Source: Rhodococcus sp. ARC_M6 (GTDB taxonomy: Bacteria > Actinomycetota > Actinomycetes > Mycobacteriales > Mycobacteriaceae). From it: 64,000 nucleotides of DNA. The notes under the pieces were generated by a model. It was not told where the DNA came from. It made no database searches and worked only from the letters and a program-made list of their open reading frames with translations. The stretch is taken from NCBI RefSeq assembly GCF_022810305.1, contig NZ_JALGQH010000003.1, positions 124,001-188,000 on the forward strand, in the 5' to 3' direction. Every line of letters starts with the position of its first letter. Position 1 is the first letter of the stretch. Shown piece by piece: positions 47,619 through 56,468 of this stretch. Made by a program: the position numbers and the translations under genes.

Positions 47619-48304
47619 GCTCTGCGGTACCGAACCTGGGGGCGTCCCGCACGTCCGTATTCGGTTTCCCGGGTGAGTAATCCGTCGTCTGCCAGTTTTT
47701 CGAGGTAGCGCCAGGCGGTCACCCGGGAAACACCCACAGATGCGGCCACCTCGGCGGCAGTCACCGGACTCTCCGACGCCCGTACGCACGCAGATACTAA
47801 TCCGAGAGTCTGAGACGAAATGCCTTTCGGTGATGCTGCTCTGTCGTCGGAAGTTCGGAGTGCTGCCATCGCGCGGTCGATGTCGTGTTGGCTGACGGCT
47901 GATTCGCCGGCGGGCAGCGCAGTGCGGTACTCCCGGTACCTCTCGAGCTTGTCGCGGAAAGCGGCAAACGTGAACGGCTTGAGCAGGTAGAGGACGATTC
48001 CGCGCGCAACAGCGTTGCGTACTACGTCGAGGTCTCGGGCCGAGGTCACGGCAATGATGTCCGGGCTGGGGCGCAACCCGCCCAAAGCTGACGCAACGTC
48101 GAGACCGCTCGCGTCGGGGAGTCCGATGTCGAGTAGTACCAAGTCGATGGGTTGATCGGTGGCGTTGGCTTCGGTTACCGCGCGCAGTGCAGCCTGCCCG
48201 GTGTGAACAACACTGTGCACCAAGAACTCTGGAACCCGCTCCACGTAGGAGCGATGAGCTGCGGCAATCAATGGTTCGTCCTCGACGATAAGTACCCGGA
48301 TCAT
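47615..48304 (-). CDS. CitB/DcuR-type response regulator
   Basis: A 229-residue regulator: receiver with VEDEP and the acceptor Asp in LVLLDIGLPDASG, LLKPF, and a C-terminal winged HTH (TAAEVAASVGVSRVTAWRYLEKLADDGLL ending GRPQVRYR) of the DcuR/CitB/DctR family. Its ATG 48304 overlaps the kinase stop. The divergent symporter dctA is the obvious target, by analogy with dicarboxylate-sensing systems. It is convergent with the oligopeptidase gene, the two overlapping by four bases at their stops. Confidence 0.92.
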   Translation of the reverse strand: MIRVLIVEDEPLIAAAHRSYVERVPEFLVHSVVHTGQAALRAVTEANATDQPIDLVLLDIGLPDASGLDVASALGGLRPSPDIIAVTSARDLDVVRNAVARGIVLYLLKPFTFAAFRDKLERYREYRTALPAGESAVSQHDIDRAMAALRTSDDRAASPKGISSQTLGLVSACVRASESPVTAAEVAASVGVSRVTAWRYLEKLADDGLLTRETEYGRAGRPQVRYRRA

Positions 48305-49887
48305 TGTGAGGCCTTCTCGTGGTGAATCGGAATACGAACGACCAGCATGGACCCGAGACCCGGTTCGCTCACGAAAGTGCCACCGTGACGCTTCACGATC
48401 TGCGAGACCAGGGCGAGGCCGATTCCTCGAGAGCCTGACTTGGTGGAATATCCACGCTCCTTTGCCTTTTCGAGTGCATCGGGTGTCATTCCCGGACCGC
48501 TATCGGCGACGGCAACCACCATCATCGAATCCTCTTCCATTACTGTCACTTCCACCCACGGGTCTGTGCTCGAACGGGCAGCGTCTATTGCATTGTCCAC
48601 CAGATTGCCGACCAGCGTGACCAGTTCACGGGCAGTGAGTGTGGAAACGGGGCCGAGTGCAGTGTCTTCGGTGACGGTCAACTCCACCCCGCGCTCGGTT
48701 GCCTCACTCAGTTTGCCGAGCAGCAGGGCGGCAAGTGCAGGCTCGTGGACCGCATTCACCAACCGATCGATCAGCTGCTGAGAGACGCGTAACTCGTTGG
48801 TGGCAAAGGTAACTGCGTCGTCGTATCGTCCCAACTCCACCATTGTGATGATGGTGTGAAGCCGGTTGGCGCTCTCGTGTGCCTGTGAGCGCAGTGATTC
48901 TGCGAACCCTCGAATCGAATCAAGTTCGCCCAGAACGGACTGCAACTCGGTGTGATCGCGAATTGTCAGAACTGTTCCAATTCTCTTGCCCTCCCACTCA
49001 ACCGGATGCTGATTGACCACCAGTATGCGTACATCGGTCAGATGAACCTGATCCTTCGCCGAACCGGCGTCCACGTCACGCAGCGTGGAAGGAAGGGACG
49101 AAAGTTCAACGCGCCCATCCGATAGGTCGAGGAGGCGGCGGGCTTCGTCGTTGACCATGTCCACCTGAGCTTGCCCGCCTCGCCCGCGGCCGATGACGAC
49201 CAACCCTTCGCCGATGCTGTGCAGAACGGCGTCGTGATGCTCGTACATCGTGAGTAGTTCGTCGGGTGCCAGGCCGAGGGTTTGGCGCCTGATCCGCCGA
49301 CTCACGAGTAAAGAACTCAAGACTGCCGCAATTAATCCCGCCGCGGTTATGGCCAGAATGGTCGGGATGCTCTGGGCGAACTGCTTGCTGATCTCCTCGC
49401 GCGTGACACCGGCGGAGACCAGACCGACCAGCGTGCCGCTCGCGTCGTAGACCGGGGTGACCGCGCGAATCGACGGACCCAACGAGCCGGCGTACGTTTC
49501 GGTGAACGTCTCGCCGGCCAATGCGCGATCGATGTTGCCGGTGAATAATTCCCCGATCAGTTCAGGGTTGGTGTGGGTGTAGCGCGTGCGGTCCGGCGCC
49601 ATCACCACGATGAAGTCGACGCCCGTGGCTTGGCGTATTTTCTCGGTCTGAGGCTGCAGGATCGCGGTGGGATCGGGGCTTGTCAGAGCCTGCGCGGTCG
49701 AGTCCGACAGCGCAAGAGTCTCCGCGATCGAACTCACCTGCCGACGGATGGCGTCGTCGCTGTCACCACGCTCGTCGACTACGGCCAAGGCGCCGCCGAC
49801 GGCAATGACCAGCGTCAACAGTGCCAACTGCAGTAGCAGAATCTGCCGAGCGACGCTCATACGTCGGCGACTGTGTAGTTCGACCAT
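48301..49887 (-). CDS. CitA/DcuS-type sensor histidine kinase
   Basis: A 528-residue kinase: helix 1 (about 15-38), an extracytoplasmic PAS-like dicarboxylate sensor (FIVVMAPDRTRYTHTNPELIGELF, then SLGPSIRAVTPVYDASGTLVGLVSAG, the citrate/C4-dicarboxylate pattern), helix 2 (near 175-200), a cytoplasmic PAS, and an SPOB-like His region (LRSQAHESANRLHTI) before the ATPase domain (NLVDNAIDAAR, SRGIGLALV). ATG 49887 follows AGGAG by six bases. With the next gene it forms a C4-dicarboxylate or citrate sensing pair divergent from dctA. Confidence 0.92.
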   Translation of the reverse strand: MVELHSRRRMSVARQILLLQLALLTLVIAVGGALAVVDERGDSDDAIRRQVSSIAETLALSDSTAQALTSPDPTAILQPQTEKIRQATGVDFIVVMAPDRTRYTHTNPELIGELFTGNIDRALAGETFTETYAGSLGPSIRAVTPVYDASGTLVGLVSAGVTREEISKQFAQSIPTILAITAAGLIAAVLSSLLVSRRIRRQTLGLAPDELLTMYEHHDAVLHSIGEGLVVIGRGRGGQAQVDMVNDEARRLLDLSDGRVELSSLPSTLRDVDAGSAKDQVHLTDVRILVVNQHPVEWEGKRIGTVLTIRDHTELQSVLGELDSIRGFAESLRSQAHESANRLHTIITMVELGRYDDAVTFATNELRVSQQLIDRLVNAVHEPALAALLLGKLSEATERGVELTVTEDTALGPVSTLTARELVTLVGNLVDNAIDAARSSTDPWVEVTVMEEDSMMVVAVADSGPGMTPDALEKAKERGYSTKSGSRGIGLALVSQIVKRHGGTFVSEPGLGSMLVVRIPIHHEKASQ

Positions 49888-49960
49888 CGGCCACTCCTGA
49901 ACGTTATGAACACAAACTTCACGCTTCGAGCATTTGCAGCAAGAATTCTCCACGACTTGA

Positions 49961-49978
49961 AAGTGATCCCGATCACTT
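49961..49978. promoter_or_regulatory. CRP/GlxR-type operator upstream of dctA
   Basis: AAGTGATC-CC-GATCACTT is a perfect inverted repeat and contains GTGA-N6-TCAC, the core of the CRP/GlxR consensus. Its centre is 36 bases before the dctA start and about 80 from the kinase start, so cyclic-AMP-linked control of dicarboxylate uptake is likely. Confidence 0.7.
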
Positions 49979-50005
49979 CACAGATTTCCCACCAAAGGAC
50001 ATCCC

Positions 50006-51418
50006 ATGAGCATCACGGCAACAGGGACAGTAAACGCTTCCCCACAGCCCGAGGGCGCCCCGGCGAAGCGCGACAAGACGCATTGGCTTTACATGAGCGT
50101 TATCGTCGCGGTCATCGGCGGCATCCTCGTCGGTTGGCTCGCACCCGAATTCGGCAAGTCGGTCGGTGTGCTCGGCACGTTGTTCGTCAGCTTGATCAAG
50201 ATGATGATCAGCCCGGTCATCTTCTGCACCATTGTGCTCGGAATCGGCTCGGTACGCGCTGCAGCGAAGGTCGGCAAGGTCGGCGGGCTCGCGCTGGCTT
50301 ACTTCATCGGCATGTCGACCGTTGCTCTCGCGATCGGCTTGGGTGTCGGCAACCTGCTGAACCCCGGTAGCGGCTTGAACATCACGCCCAACTCGGCTTC
50401 CGTTGCCAAGCTCACCGATGCCGCCCACAGTGCGGGTGGGACGTGGGACTTTGTCGCGTCGATCATTCCGACGTCGATGCTGTCTTCTCTTACCGCCGGT
50501 AGCGTGCTGCAGACGCTGTTCGTGGCGATGCTCGTGGGTTTCGCGATCCAGTCGCTCGGTAAGTCCGGCGAGCCGATCCTCAAGGGAATCGGCCACATTC
50601 AGAAGCTCGTGTTCAAGATCCTCACGATGATTCTGTGGCTCGCCCCGATCGGTGCTTTCGGCGCCATCGCCAGCGTGGTGGGCCAGACCGGCCTGAGCGC
50701 CGTGGTTCAGCTCGGAACCTTGATGATCGGCTTCTACCTGACCTGCTTGATCTTCATCTTCGGTGTCCTCGGAACCCTGCTGCGCGCGGTGACGGGATTC
50801 AACATCTTCAAGCTGGTCAAGTACTTGGCCCGCGAATACCTGCTCATCTTCGCGACCTCGTCCTCCGAATCGGCCCTGCCGCGCCTGATCGCGAAGATGG
50901 AGCACGTCGGCGTCGAGCGCACCACCGTCGGCATCGTCGTTCCGACCGGCTACTCGTTCAACCTCGACGGCACCGCGATCTACCTGACCATGGCGTCGAT
51001 CTTCATTGCCGACGCGATGGGTCAGCCCCTCGCCTTCGGTGAGCAGCTCTCTTTGCTGGTGTTCATGATCATCGCCTCGAAGGGTGCGGCAGGAGTCAGC
51101 GGCGCCGGATTGGCAACGCTTGCAGGCGGTTTGCAGAGTCACCGTCCGGAACTGCTCGACGGCGTCGGCCTGATTGTCGGTATCGACCGCTTCATGTCGG
51201 AAGCCCGAGCGATTACCAACTTCTCCGGTAACGCCGTCGCCACGCTCCTCATCGGAGTCTGGACCAAGACCATCGACAAGGAACGCGTCGTCGAGGTCCT
51301 GGACGGCAAGATCCCGTTCAACGAAGCCACAATGCTCGACGACGAGGACGAAGCCGAGCAGCACAAGCTCGAAACCGCGCCTGCCGGAACCAGTCAGTCA
51401 TTTGTCAGTCACCACTAA
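50006..51418 (+). CDS. dctA: C4-dicarboxylate:cation symporter
   Basis: A 470-residue DAACS-family carrier with eight helices and two re-entrant loops: GTLFVSLIKMMISPVIFCTI, the serine-rich loop FATSSSESALPRLI, the motif PTGYSFNLDGTAIYLT and the second loop SKGAAGVSGAGLATLAG. These match DctA, which imports succinate, fumarate and malate with protons or sodium. AAAGGA precedes ATG 50006. The divergent CitA/CitB-type pair and a CRP-like site give the expected control by substrate and carbon status. Confidence 0.95.
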   Translation: MSITATGTVNASPQPEGAPAKRDKTHWLYMSVIVAVIGGILVGWLAPEFGKSVGVLGTLFVSLIKMMISPVIFCTIVLGIGSVRAAAKVGKVGGLALAYFIGMSTVALAIGLGVGNLLNPGSGLNITPNSASVAKLTDAAHSAGGTWDFVASIIPTSMLSSLTAGSVLQTLFVAMLVGFAIQSLGKSGEPILKGIGHIQKLVFKILTMILWLAPIGAFGAIASVVGQTGLSAVVQLGTLMIGFYLTCLIFIFGVLGTLLRAVTGFNIFKLVKYLAREYLLIFATSSSESALPRLIAKMEHVGVERTTVGIVVPTGYSFNLDGTAIYLTMASIFIADAMGQPLAFGEQLSLLVFMIIASKGAAGVSGAGLATLAGGLQSHRPELLDGVGLIVGIDRFMSEARAITNFSGNAVATLLIGVWTKTIDKERVVEVLDGKIPFNEATMLDDEDEAEQHKLETAPAGTSQSFVSHH

Positions 51419-51531
51419 AGGTTTGAGCACTTCCGTACCGCGGAACCCATTCTGCGATCAGTGATCCTGGTCGTATCTAGATGAACGAGGCCGTCGCACC
51501 CACCGTGCGGCGGTCTCATTCTGCTCTCCGG

Positions 51532-51834
51532 TCAGGATCTGCGCGCGACTACATCTGTTTGCTCGTGGAGATGCTCGATGACCCATTGATTCCACTCAAC
51601 GGTGCCACCGGCGCCGCAGCCGTGATCAAACGAACCCTGTGGGAGCCCCGGGCGAAGAACGACGCGAAAGTCTCGCTCGGCCAGGCATATATCGACGGTT
51701 GTGCCGTTGTCGGTTGCAGACTCGGCAACGTGTTCGAGTACATCGGTCGCGCTGATTCCGGTTGCGCTACGGACGGCGTGCTCGGCAGCCTGCGCAGGTA
51801 AGGACAACGCTGCACGGCCGCGCAGGTGCGGCAA
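51532..51834 (-). CDS. Possible small protein, strand uncertain
   Basis: The minus frame from TTG 51834 gives 100 residues (EHAVRSATGISATDVLEHVAESATDN then DICLAERDFRVV) with acceptable codon use and lies just downstream of the sucrase/ferredoxin-like gene. A plus-strand frame at 51481-51801 (106 residues) has slightly better GC at third positions but no ribosome site. Neither product resembles a family I know. One of them may be real; the call is weak. Confidence 0.3.
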   Translation of the reverse strand: MPHLRGRAALSLPAQAAEHAVRSATGISATDVLEHVAESATDNGTTVDICLAERDFRVVLRPGLPQGSFDHGCGAGGTVEWNQWVIEHLHEQTDVVARRS

Positions 51835-51840
51835 TGCAAG

Positions 51841-52536
51841 TTAGCCTGCCAGATACGAATTCACTGCCTCCACTGCGGAATCCGCTCCGAGTCGGCTGAA
51901 ATAGAGCGCTGAGGGCCACGCAATCATGTTGGCGGCGAACCGGTCTCCACCGATATGGCTGCATTCCCAGACATCCGCGTTCGGAATCGTCGTGAGTGCA
52001 GACACGATCGGACGGCCGAGTTCCGCACAACAGGCGTCTTTCTTTCCATGGGTGCAGACTGCGAAGAACGGAGTGCGGCGTGAACGCCCGAAGCTCGGTT
52101 CCAGCCCGGCCGCCATCGTCTCGAACGGTAGATCGACAAGGTCGTCGTAGCTCTCGGCAGCACCCTCACGCATCCAGTGGCGGATGCCGTCCGACCAGGC
52201 GAGTAGACACGTCGGTGCGGTGACTTGCCTGTTGTTGGGGCGGCGGATCAGGACCACTCGGATGAGCCCGGCCACCGAGTCGAGTCGATCGGAGAGCTCG
52301 CGGGGAAGGACATCGTCCGGGGCAGACGCCGGCCAGGGCCCGGGGTGTTCGATCAGTACCCACAGGTGGGTTCTTCCGGCTCTGGCGGCCATTGATTCGC
52401 CCGCGATCGACGATTGCCGGGTGCAGGCATCGGCGCGTCGGCTCATTTGTGGGTTCGCGACGACCGAAGTCGGCCAGGGGGTGGTCGTGTCACTGGCAGT
52501 GCAGCTGTGGCAGGAGGAAGGCATGACACCGCTCAC
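51841..52536 (-). CDS. Sucrase/ferredoxin-like family protein
   Basis: About 231 residues of the sucrase/ferredoxin-like (thioredoxin-fold ferredoxin) family. The C-terminal motif CTHGKKDACCAELGRP followed by VWECSHIGGDRFAAN supplies the Cys and His residues of the probable [2Fe-2S] site. An N-terminal MPSSCHSC adds further Cys. The start is GTG 52536 or ATG 52524. An IdeR-type iron box lies 6-24 bases upstream of the longer start, shared with the siderophore-binding protein gene, so a role in iron acquisition or reduction is plausible. Confidence 0.83.
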   Translation of the reverse strand: MSGVMPSSCHSCTASDTTTPWPTSVVANPQMSRRADACTRQSSIAGESMAARAGRTHLWVLIEHPGPWPASAPDDVLPRELSDRLDSVAGLIRVVLIRRPNNRQVTAPTCLLAWSDGIRHWMREGAAESYDDLVDLPFETMAAGLEPSFGRSRRTPFFAVCTHGKKDACCAELGRPIVSALTTIPNADVWECSHIGGDRFAANMIAWPSALYFSRLGADSAVEAVNSYLAG

Positions 52537-52541
52537 TTTCA

Positions 52542-52560
52542 GTAGGTTAGGCTCACCATA
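52542..52560. promoter_or_regulatory. IdeR/DtxR iron box
   Basis: GTAGGTTAGGCTCACCATA matches 15 of 19 positions of the IdeR/DtxR consensus TTAGGTTAGSCTAACCTAA. It lies between the divergent sucrase/ferredoxin-like and siderophore-binding-protein genes, a layout that gives iron repression of both. Confidence 0.82.
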
Positions 52561-52624
52561 CTATTTGATGGAAGATTTTCGTCGCCGGGTGAATCGGCGA
52601 CACAAGATTTTATGGGGAGTCTGA

Positions 52625-53557
52625 ATGAAGCGATCACGGATGAATCTTGTGGTGGGTGGTTTTGTCATCGTGGCTCTGGCGGCGACAATGACCGCCTGCG
52701 GCGCAGACGATAAGACGGATGCATCCGGTGCGTCGGCAGACGCGGTGCACACAGTCGCACACGCTCGTGGAACGACGGATGTACCCGCGGATCCGCAGAG
52801 AGTGGTTGTCCTCGAACCGGTTCAGCTCGACACATCCGTGGCACTGGGTGTAACCCCGGTAGGCACAGCGGTACTCAGCGAGGCGACCGGTGTTCCGGCC
52901 TACCTCGGTGCCGAGGCGGCCCAGATCGAGACGGTGGGTACCGTCACAGCGCCGAACTTCGAGAAGATCGCCGCATTGCGTCCTGATCTGATCATCGGAA
53001 CCCAAACCCGACACGGGGACCTGTACGAGCGGCTCAGCTCGCTGGCTCCGACGGTGTTCATGGCGACCCAGACCGATCCGTGGCAGGACAACGTCCGATT
53101 TGTCGCCGATGCGCTGGGCAAGTCCGATCAGGCAGACGTCGTGCTCGGCGATTACAACGCACGCTGCAAGGAAATTGCCACCGAGCGCGGCACCGGAAAC
53201 AAGACAGCCCAGCTCATTCGTCCCCGAGACGACGTCCTGACTCTGTACGGACCGACGTCTTTCGCCGGCAGCACCCTCGAGTGCGCCGGTCTCACCATCC
53301 CGGCTCGTGACTGGGAGAACTCGATTTCGGTCGATCTGTCGCCCGAGTTCGTTTCCGGAGCCAACGCCGACATCATCATGGTGACCTCGGTGAACCCCAA
53401 CGATCCCACCACCTTGCCGTCCACGATCGCCGACAACGTCGGATTCTTCCCGAATCCGCATCTCGTTGATATGTCGTACTGGATCACGGGAGTCGGACCG
53501 CTCGGTGGCCTCGCCGTTCTGGACGACATCGAACGCATTCTCGAAACCAATGGCTAG
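52625..53557 (+). CDS. Iron-siderophore ABC substrate-binding lipoprotein
   Basis: A 310-residue lipoprotein: signal segment NLVVGGFVIVALAATMTAC with lipobox Cys25, then a FecB/FhuD-type binding domain (TTDVPADPQRVVVLEP, FEKIAALRPDLIIGTQTRH, YERLSSLAPTVF ... DNVRFVADALGK). Such proteins deliver ferric siderophores to FecCD-type permeases, which are not in this window. It sits directly under an IdeR box, supporting iron regulation. A glutathione peroxidase gene follows after ten bases in the same direction and may be co-transcribed. Confidence 0.92.
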   Translation: MKRSRMNLVVGGFVIVALAATMTACGADDKTDASGASADAVHTVAHARGTTDVPADPQRVVVLEPVQLDTSVALGVTPVGTAVLSEATGVPAYLGAEAAQIETVGTVTAPNFEKIAALRPDLIIGTQTRHGDLYERLSSLAPTVFMATQTDPWQDNVRFVADALGKSDQADVVLGDYNARCKEIATERGTGNKTAQLIRPRDDVLTLYGPTSFAGSTLECAGLTIPARDWENSISVDLSPEFVSGANADIIMVTSVNPNDPTTLPSTIADNVGFFPNPHLVDMSYWITGVGPLGGLAVLDDIERILETNG

Positions 53558-53567
53558 GTTGGAACCC

Positions 53568-54065
53568 ATGACAACTCCAATACAGAACATCACGATCAAC
53601 ACTCTCGGTGGCGTACCCACCTCGTTGGGTGAATACGACGGCCGGGCAGTGCTTGTCGTCAACGTGGCATCCAAGTGCGGACTCACACCGCAGTACTCGG
53701 CGCTCGAGAAGCTGGCCAGCGGCTATGCAGACCGCGGACTCACCGTCATCGGCATCCCGTGCAACCAGTTCATGGGGCAGGAGCCGGGCACCGCGGAAGA
53801 GATCGAGACCTTCTGCTCCACCACCTATGGCGTCACCTTCCCCCTCATGGAGAAGATCGAGGTCAACGGTGAAAACCGGCACCCGCTGTACGCGGAACTG
53901 ACCAAGACCGCTGATGCCGAAGGTAAAGCCGGCGACATCAGCTGGAACTTCGAGAAGTTCCTCATCGCACCCGACGGCACCGTCGTGAATCGCTTCGGCC
54001 CGCGCACCGAGCCCGATGCGCCGGAGGTTCTCGCCGCCATCGAAGCTGTTCTGCCGCACAACTGA
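53568..54065 (+). CDS. Glutathione peroxidase-family thiol peroxidase
   Basis: A 165-residue GPx-family enzyme with the catalytic tetrad visible: Cys in NVASKCGLTPQY (near 38), Gln in IPCNQFMGQEPG, Trp-Asn in SWNFEKFLI. As a Cys-type enzyme in an actinobacterium without glutathione it probably uses thioredoxin or mycothiol-linked donors to reduce peroxides. ATG 53568 gives the standard N-terminus; ATG 53550 is an alternative. It ends just before a perfect hairpin. Confidence 0.92.
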   Translation: MTTPIQNITINTLGGVPTSLGEYDGRAVLVVNVASKCGLTPQYSALEKLASGYADRGLTVIGIPCNQFMGQEPGTAEEIETFCSTTYGVTFPLMEKIEVNGENRHPLYAELTKTADAEGKAGDISWNFEKFLIAPDGTVVNRFGPRTEPDAPEVLAAIEAVLPHN

Positions 54066-54070
54066 CCGCC

Positions 54071-54102
54071 CACTGCCGCCGAATGATCATTCGGCGGCAG
54101 TG
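54071..54102 (+). terminator. Perfect hairpin terminator after peroxidase gene
   Basis: CACTGCCGCCGAATGA (54071-54086) is followed immediately by its exact complement (54087-54102) and TGTTGTTC. It ends the iron/peroxidase unit. Confidence 0.85.
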
Positions 54103-54135
54103 TGTTGTTCATCTTTAGGCGGCATTATCGTCGGT

Positions 54136-54840
54136 ATGTCCGCTGAACTGATCGTGTCGGTATCCGGAATCAGAGATGAGACATGCTATCTCGCTGCAGG
54201 ATTCGCAGACGAGATGGATGCCCGGGGAGTGCACCTTTCCCTCCTCGTGGCCCCGAGACTCAAAGACAAATATCGACTGGCCGACGACGCCGTCACCGCA
54301 GCCTGGCTGCGTGAGCGTCGTGAGCGCGGCGACGCGATAGTGCTGCACGGCTACGACCAAGCTGCAACCAAGCGTCGACGCGCAGAGTTCGCCACACTCT
54401 CGAAGCACGAAGCGAAACTCCGTCTGTTGGCGGCAGATCGAGTTCTGGAACAGGCCGGCCTGCGAACGCGAGTGTTCGCCCCACCGCGGTGGATGGTCTC
54501 GCCGGGGGCGATGTCAGTGTTGCCGGAGACAGGTTTTCGGACGATGGCCGGACTCGGAGCGGTTCACGACCTTGCGCGGGGGACGTCGCAGCGAGGTCGT
54601 GTCCTGGGAATCGGTGAAGGATTCAAAGTCGAACCGTGGTGGTGCCGGGCGCTCATTCTCGGTGCCGGACGCACTGCAAGGCGTGGAGGTCTTGTCCGCC
54701 TGTCGATTTCGGCAAAGCAGCTGGGGAATGAAGGACCGCGTCGAGCAATGCTCGACGCGGTCGATCTCGCTCTCTTTCACGAGGCGACGCCCCAGGTGTA
54801 CCGCTGGGTGACGCCTGCGTCGCAACTTGGTGCGGCCTGA
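54136..54840 (+). CDS. DUF2334 polysaccharide-deacetylase-like protein
   Basis: A 234-residue protein of the DUF2334 group within the NodB/polysaccharide deacetylase superfamily: ELIVSVSGIRDETCYLAAGFADEMDARG, LVAPRLKDKYRL, AIVLHGYDQ (substrate/metal His region) and FAPPRWMVSPGAMSVLPETGFR. Some metal ligands of true deacetylases are not obvious: the usual D-D motif reads SGIRDE. Substrate unknown; a cell-wall or capsule sugar is possible. No signal peptide. ATG 54136 is chosen for the family N-terminus. Confidence 0.8.
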   Translation: MSAELIVSVSGIRDETCYLAAGFADEMDARGVHLSLLVAPRLKDKYRLADDAVTAAWLRERRERGDAIVLHGYDQAATKRRRAEFATLSKHEAKLRLLAADRVLEQAGLRTRVFAPPRWMVSPGAMSVLPETGFRTMAGLGAVHDLARGTSQRGRVLGIGEGFKVEPWWCRALILGAGRTARRGGLVRLSISAKQLGNEGPRRAMLDAVDLALFHEATPQVYRWVTPASQLGAA

Positions 54841-55064
54841 TCGCGGGATAGGCAACGTTCGAAGGCTGACTGTGTCGCACATTGGGCGCATGTCCGATTT
54901 TCCTGGTTTCTCTCCTCGTTTTGGTGGCTGAACTGTGGGTATTGACCGCAAGTCGGAGATGTCCGGGTAGTGCGAGTGTGTAGTTTGGGCATGTTCGTCT
55001 GCAATTTCTGGTGCTATTGTCCATCCAGTTAATTCTTCGCTACTAGTAGAATCTGGATGTCGCC

Positions 55065-56453
55065 ATGCGAGTGCCCCCGAAACTGACCAATCGAATTCTT
55101 GCTGTCGCGGCGGGGGCAGTTGCGAGTGCTGTGATGGTTCCCGTTGTCGCGATTGCAGCACCTGTCGATTTTGGAGGCTCGTTGTCTACGGGCAGCCTGG
55201 ACGGCGGTTCGAGCGGAACTAGTCAACCGACCGAACCGAACTCGGTGATCGTTACAGCCGCCATAGACAATCAAGGCGCTCCGCTCACGCTCCGTCTGAG
55301 CAAGGTTGACCTGCGGGGTGACAGCTTTGCGATGGTAGTGCAGGAAAGCGGTGGCGCCTTGGTTGATTCGACATTGCCGGCGCCGCGCTCGTACCTCGGG
55401 AGCGTCGACGGACATGGCGATGCAGTCGTATCCGCCATCGTCGATTCAACCGGAACTCTGCGTGGGCAGCTAACTTTCGATCGGGGTGCCTCGATCGAAT
55501 TTGTAGGTTCGCGGGTTGTCAGTCGCAGTTCCGCCCCGATTGATCCACTACCCAAGTTGTCGACTCTTCCGACTGCGCCGAGTTCGGCAGCGAATGTCGG
55601 AAAAACGTTGAAGCAGTTCGAAGTCGGGTTGGATCTGAGCGGAGAATGGTATACGGCCCACGGCAGCGGAAGCCCGGCAGTTGCATTGGATCGGGCCGAG
55701 GAATCGATGGTTCGGATCGCAGCGATCTGGACCAGAGACCTCGGAATCCAGCCGACCCTCGGTCGAGTGGTCCTCCGCGCCGATGCGCTCAGCGATCCGT
55801 ATGCGGGTTCGTGTGAAAACCTGCCTGTGTTGGAGGTGGAGTGGTCCGATCAGGTCGGCACTACCGTCGATCAAGCGACCGTTGTGTGCAAGTCGGGCGG
55901 TGGAAATGCATACTTCTCGCAGTTTTTGCTCGATGCCAGCTATGCGCAGGTCTCCGGTGAAGTAGACGGCAACTTCGACCTCACTCTCCGTCACGAACTC
56001 GGTCACAATTTCTATGCCGACGACAATGAGAATGCGGAAGGTGGCCCGGAGGGGCGCACCATCATGAGCGGCAATAATCTGTCCAGATTCGACGGCACCG
56101 AATTCGCGTCGATTGCCGAAACAGCGCAGATTGCATCCTCTCGACTGGACGACATCGGTCGCTACACCGCGACGGCGATACCTCCGTACGCCGCACTCGA
56201 TACCGCAACGGTTCGACCCGGCGCCTCGGCAACCATCGACGCCGTTGCGAATGATCATGACAGTAATGGGGATTCGATCTCAGTGACCGGTGTCGAAGCG
56301 ACGTCGCTGCTCGGTGGCGTGGTGAAGCTTGAAGGTGGCAAGGTTGTATACCGGGCCCCGGCGACTGCGGGCGTCGACCGAGTTCGGTACAGCCTCACCG
56401 ACGCATCCGGCGGGACGAGCACCGGCTGGATCATCGTCGACGTGAAGGCGTAG
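55065..56453 (+). CDS. Secreted metzincin-like metalloprotease with C-terminal Ig-like domain
   Basis: A 462-residue exported protein: signal peptide (AVAAGAVASAVMVPVVAIAA, cleaved near 31), a beta-rich prodomain-like part, and a catalytic domain with HELGHNFYADD (His310, Glu311, His314, Asp320). This is HExxHxxxxxD with Tyr in place of the usual metzincin Gly, and a Met-turn TIMSG (Met334) follows. The C-terminus (VANDHDSNGDSISVTGVEATSLLGG ... VRYSLTDASGG) is a bacterial Ig/cadherin-like domain. A Cys pair (SCENL, VVCKS) could form a disulfide. Target proteins are unknown. No ribosome site is evident at ATG 55065. Confidence 0.85.
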   Translation: MRVPPKLTNRILAVAAGAVASAVMVPVVAIAAPVDFGGSLSTGSLDGGSSGTSQPTEPNSVIVTAAIDNQGAPLTLRLSKVDLRGDSFAMVVQESGGALVDSTLPAPRSYLGSVDGHGDAVVSAIVDSTGTLRGQLTFDRGASIEFVGSRVVSRSSAPIDPLPKLSTLPTAPSSAANVGKTLKQFEVGLDLSGEWYTAHGSGSPAVALDRAEESMVRIAAIWTRDLGIQPTLGRVVLRADALSDPYAGSCENLPVLEVEWSDQVGTTVDQATVVCKSGGGNAYFSQFLLDASYAQVSGEVDGNFDLTLRHELGHNFYADDNENAEGGPEGRTIMSGNNLSRFDGTEFASIAETAQIASSRLDDIGRYTATAIPPYAALDTATVRPGASATIDAVANDHDSNGDSISVTGVEATSLLGGVVKLEGGKVVYRAPATAGVDRVRYSLTDASGGTSTGWIIVDVKA

Positions 56454-56468
56454 CTAGTGAAGACGTAG

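Noticed and set aside
49973-51364. 463-residue frame antisense to dctA
   Set aside because: Composed almost only of Asp, Glu, His, Arg and Gln; it is the complement of a hydrophobic transporter and crosses the dctA promoter.
51481-51801. Plus-strand 106-residue protein
   Set aside because: No ribosome site and no recognisable similarity; the opposite strand is equally open, so it is only mentioned under the weak minus-strand call.
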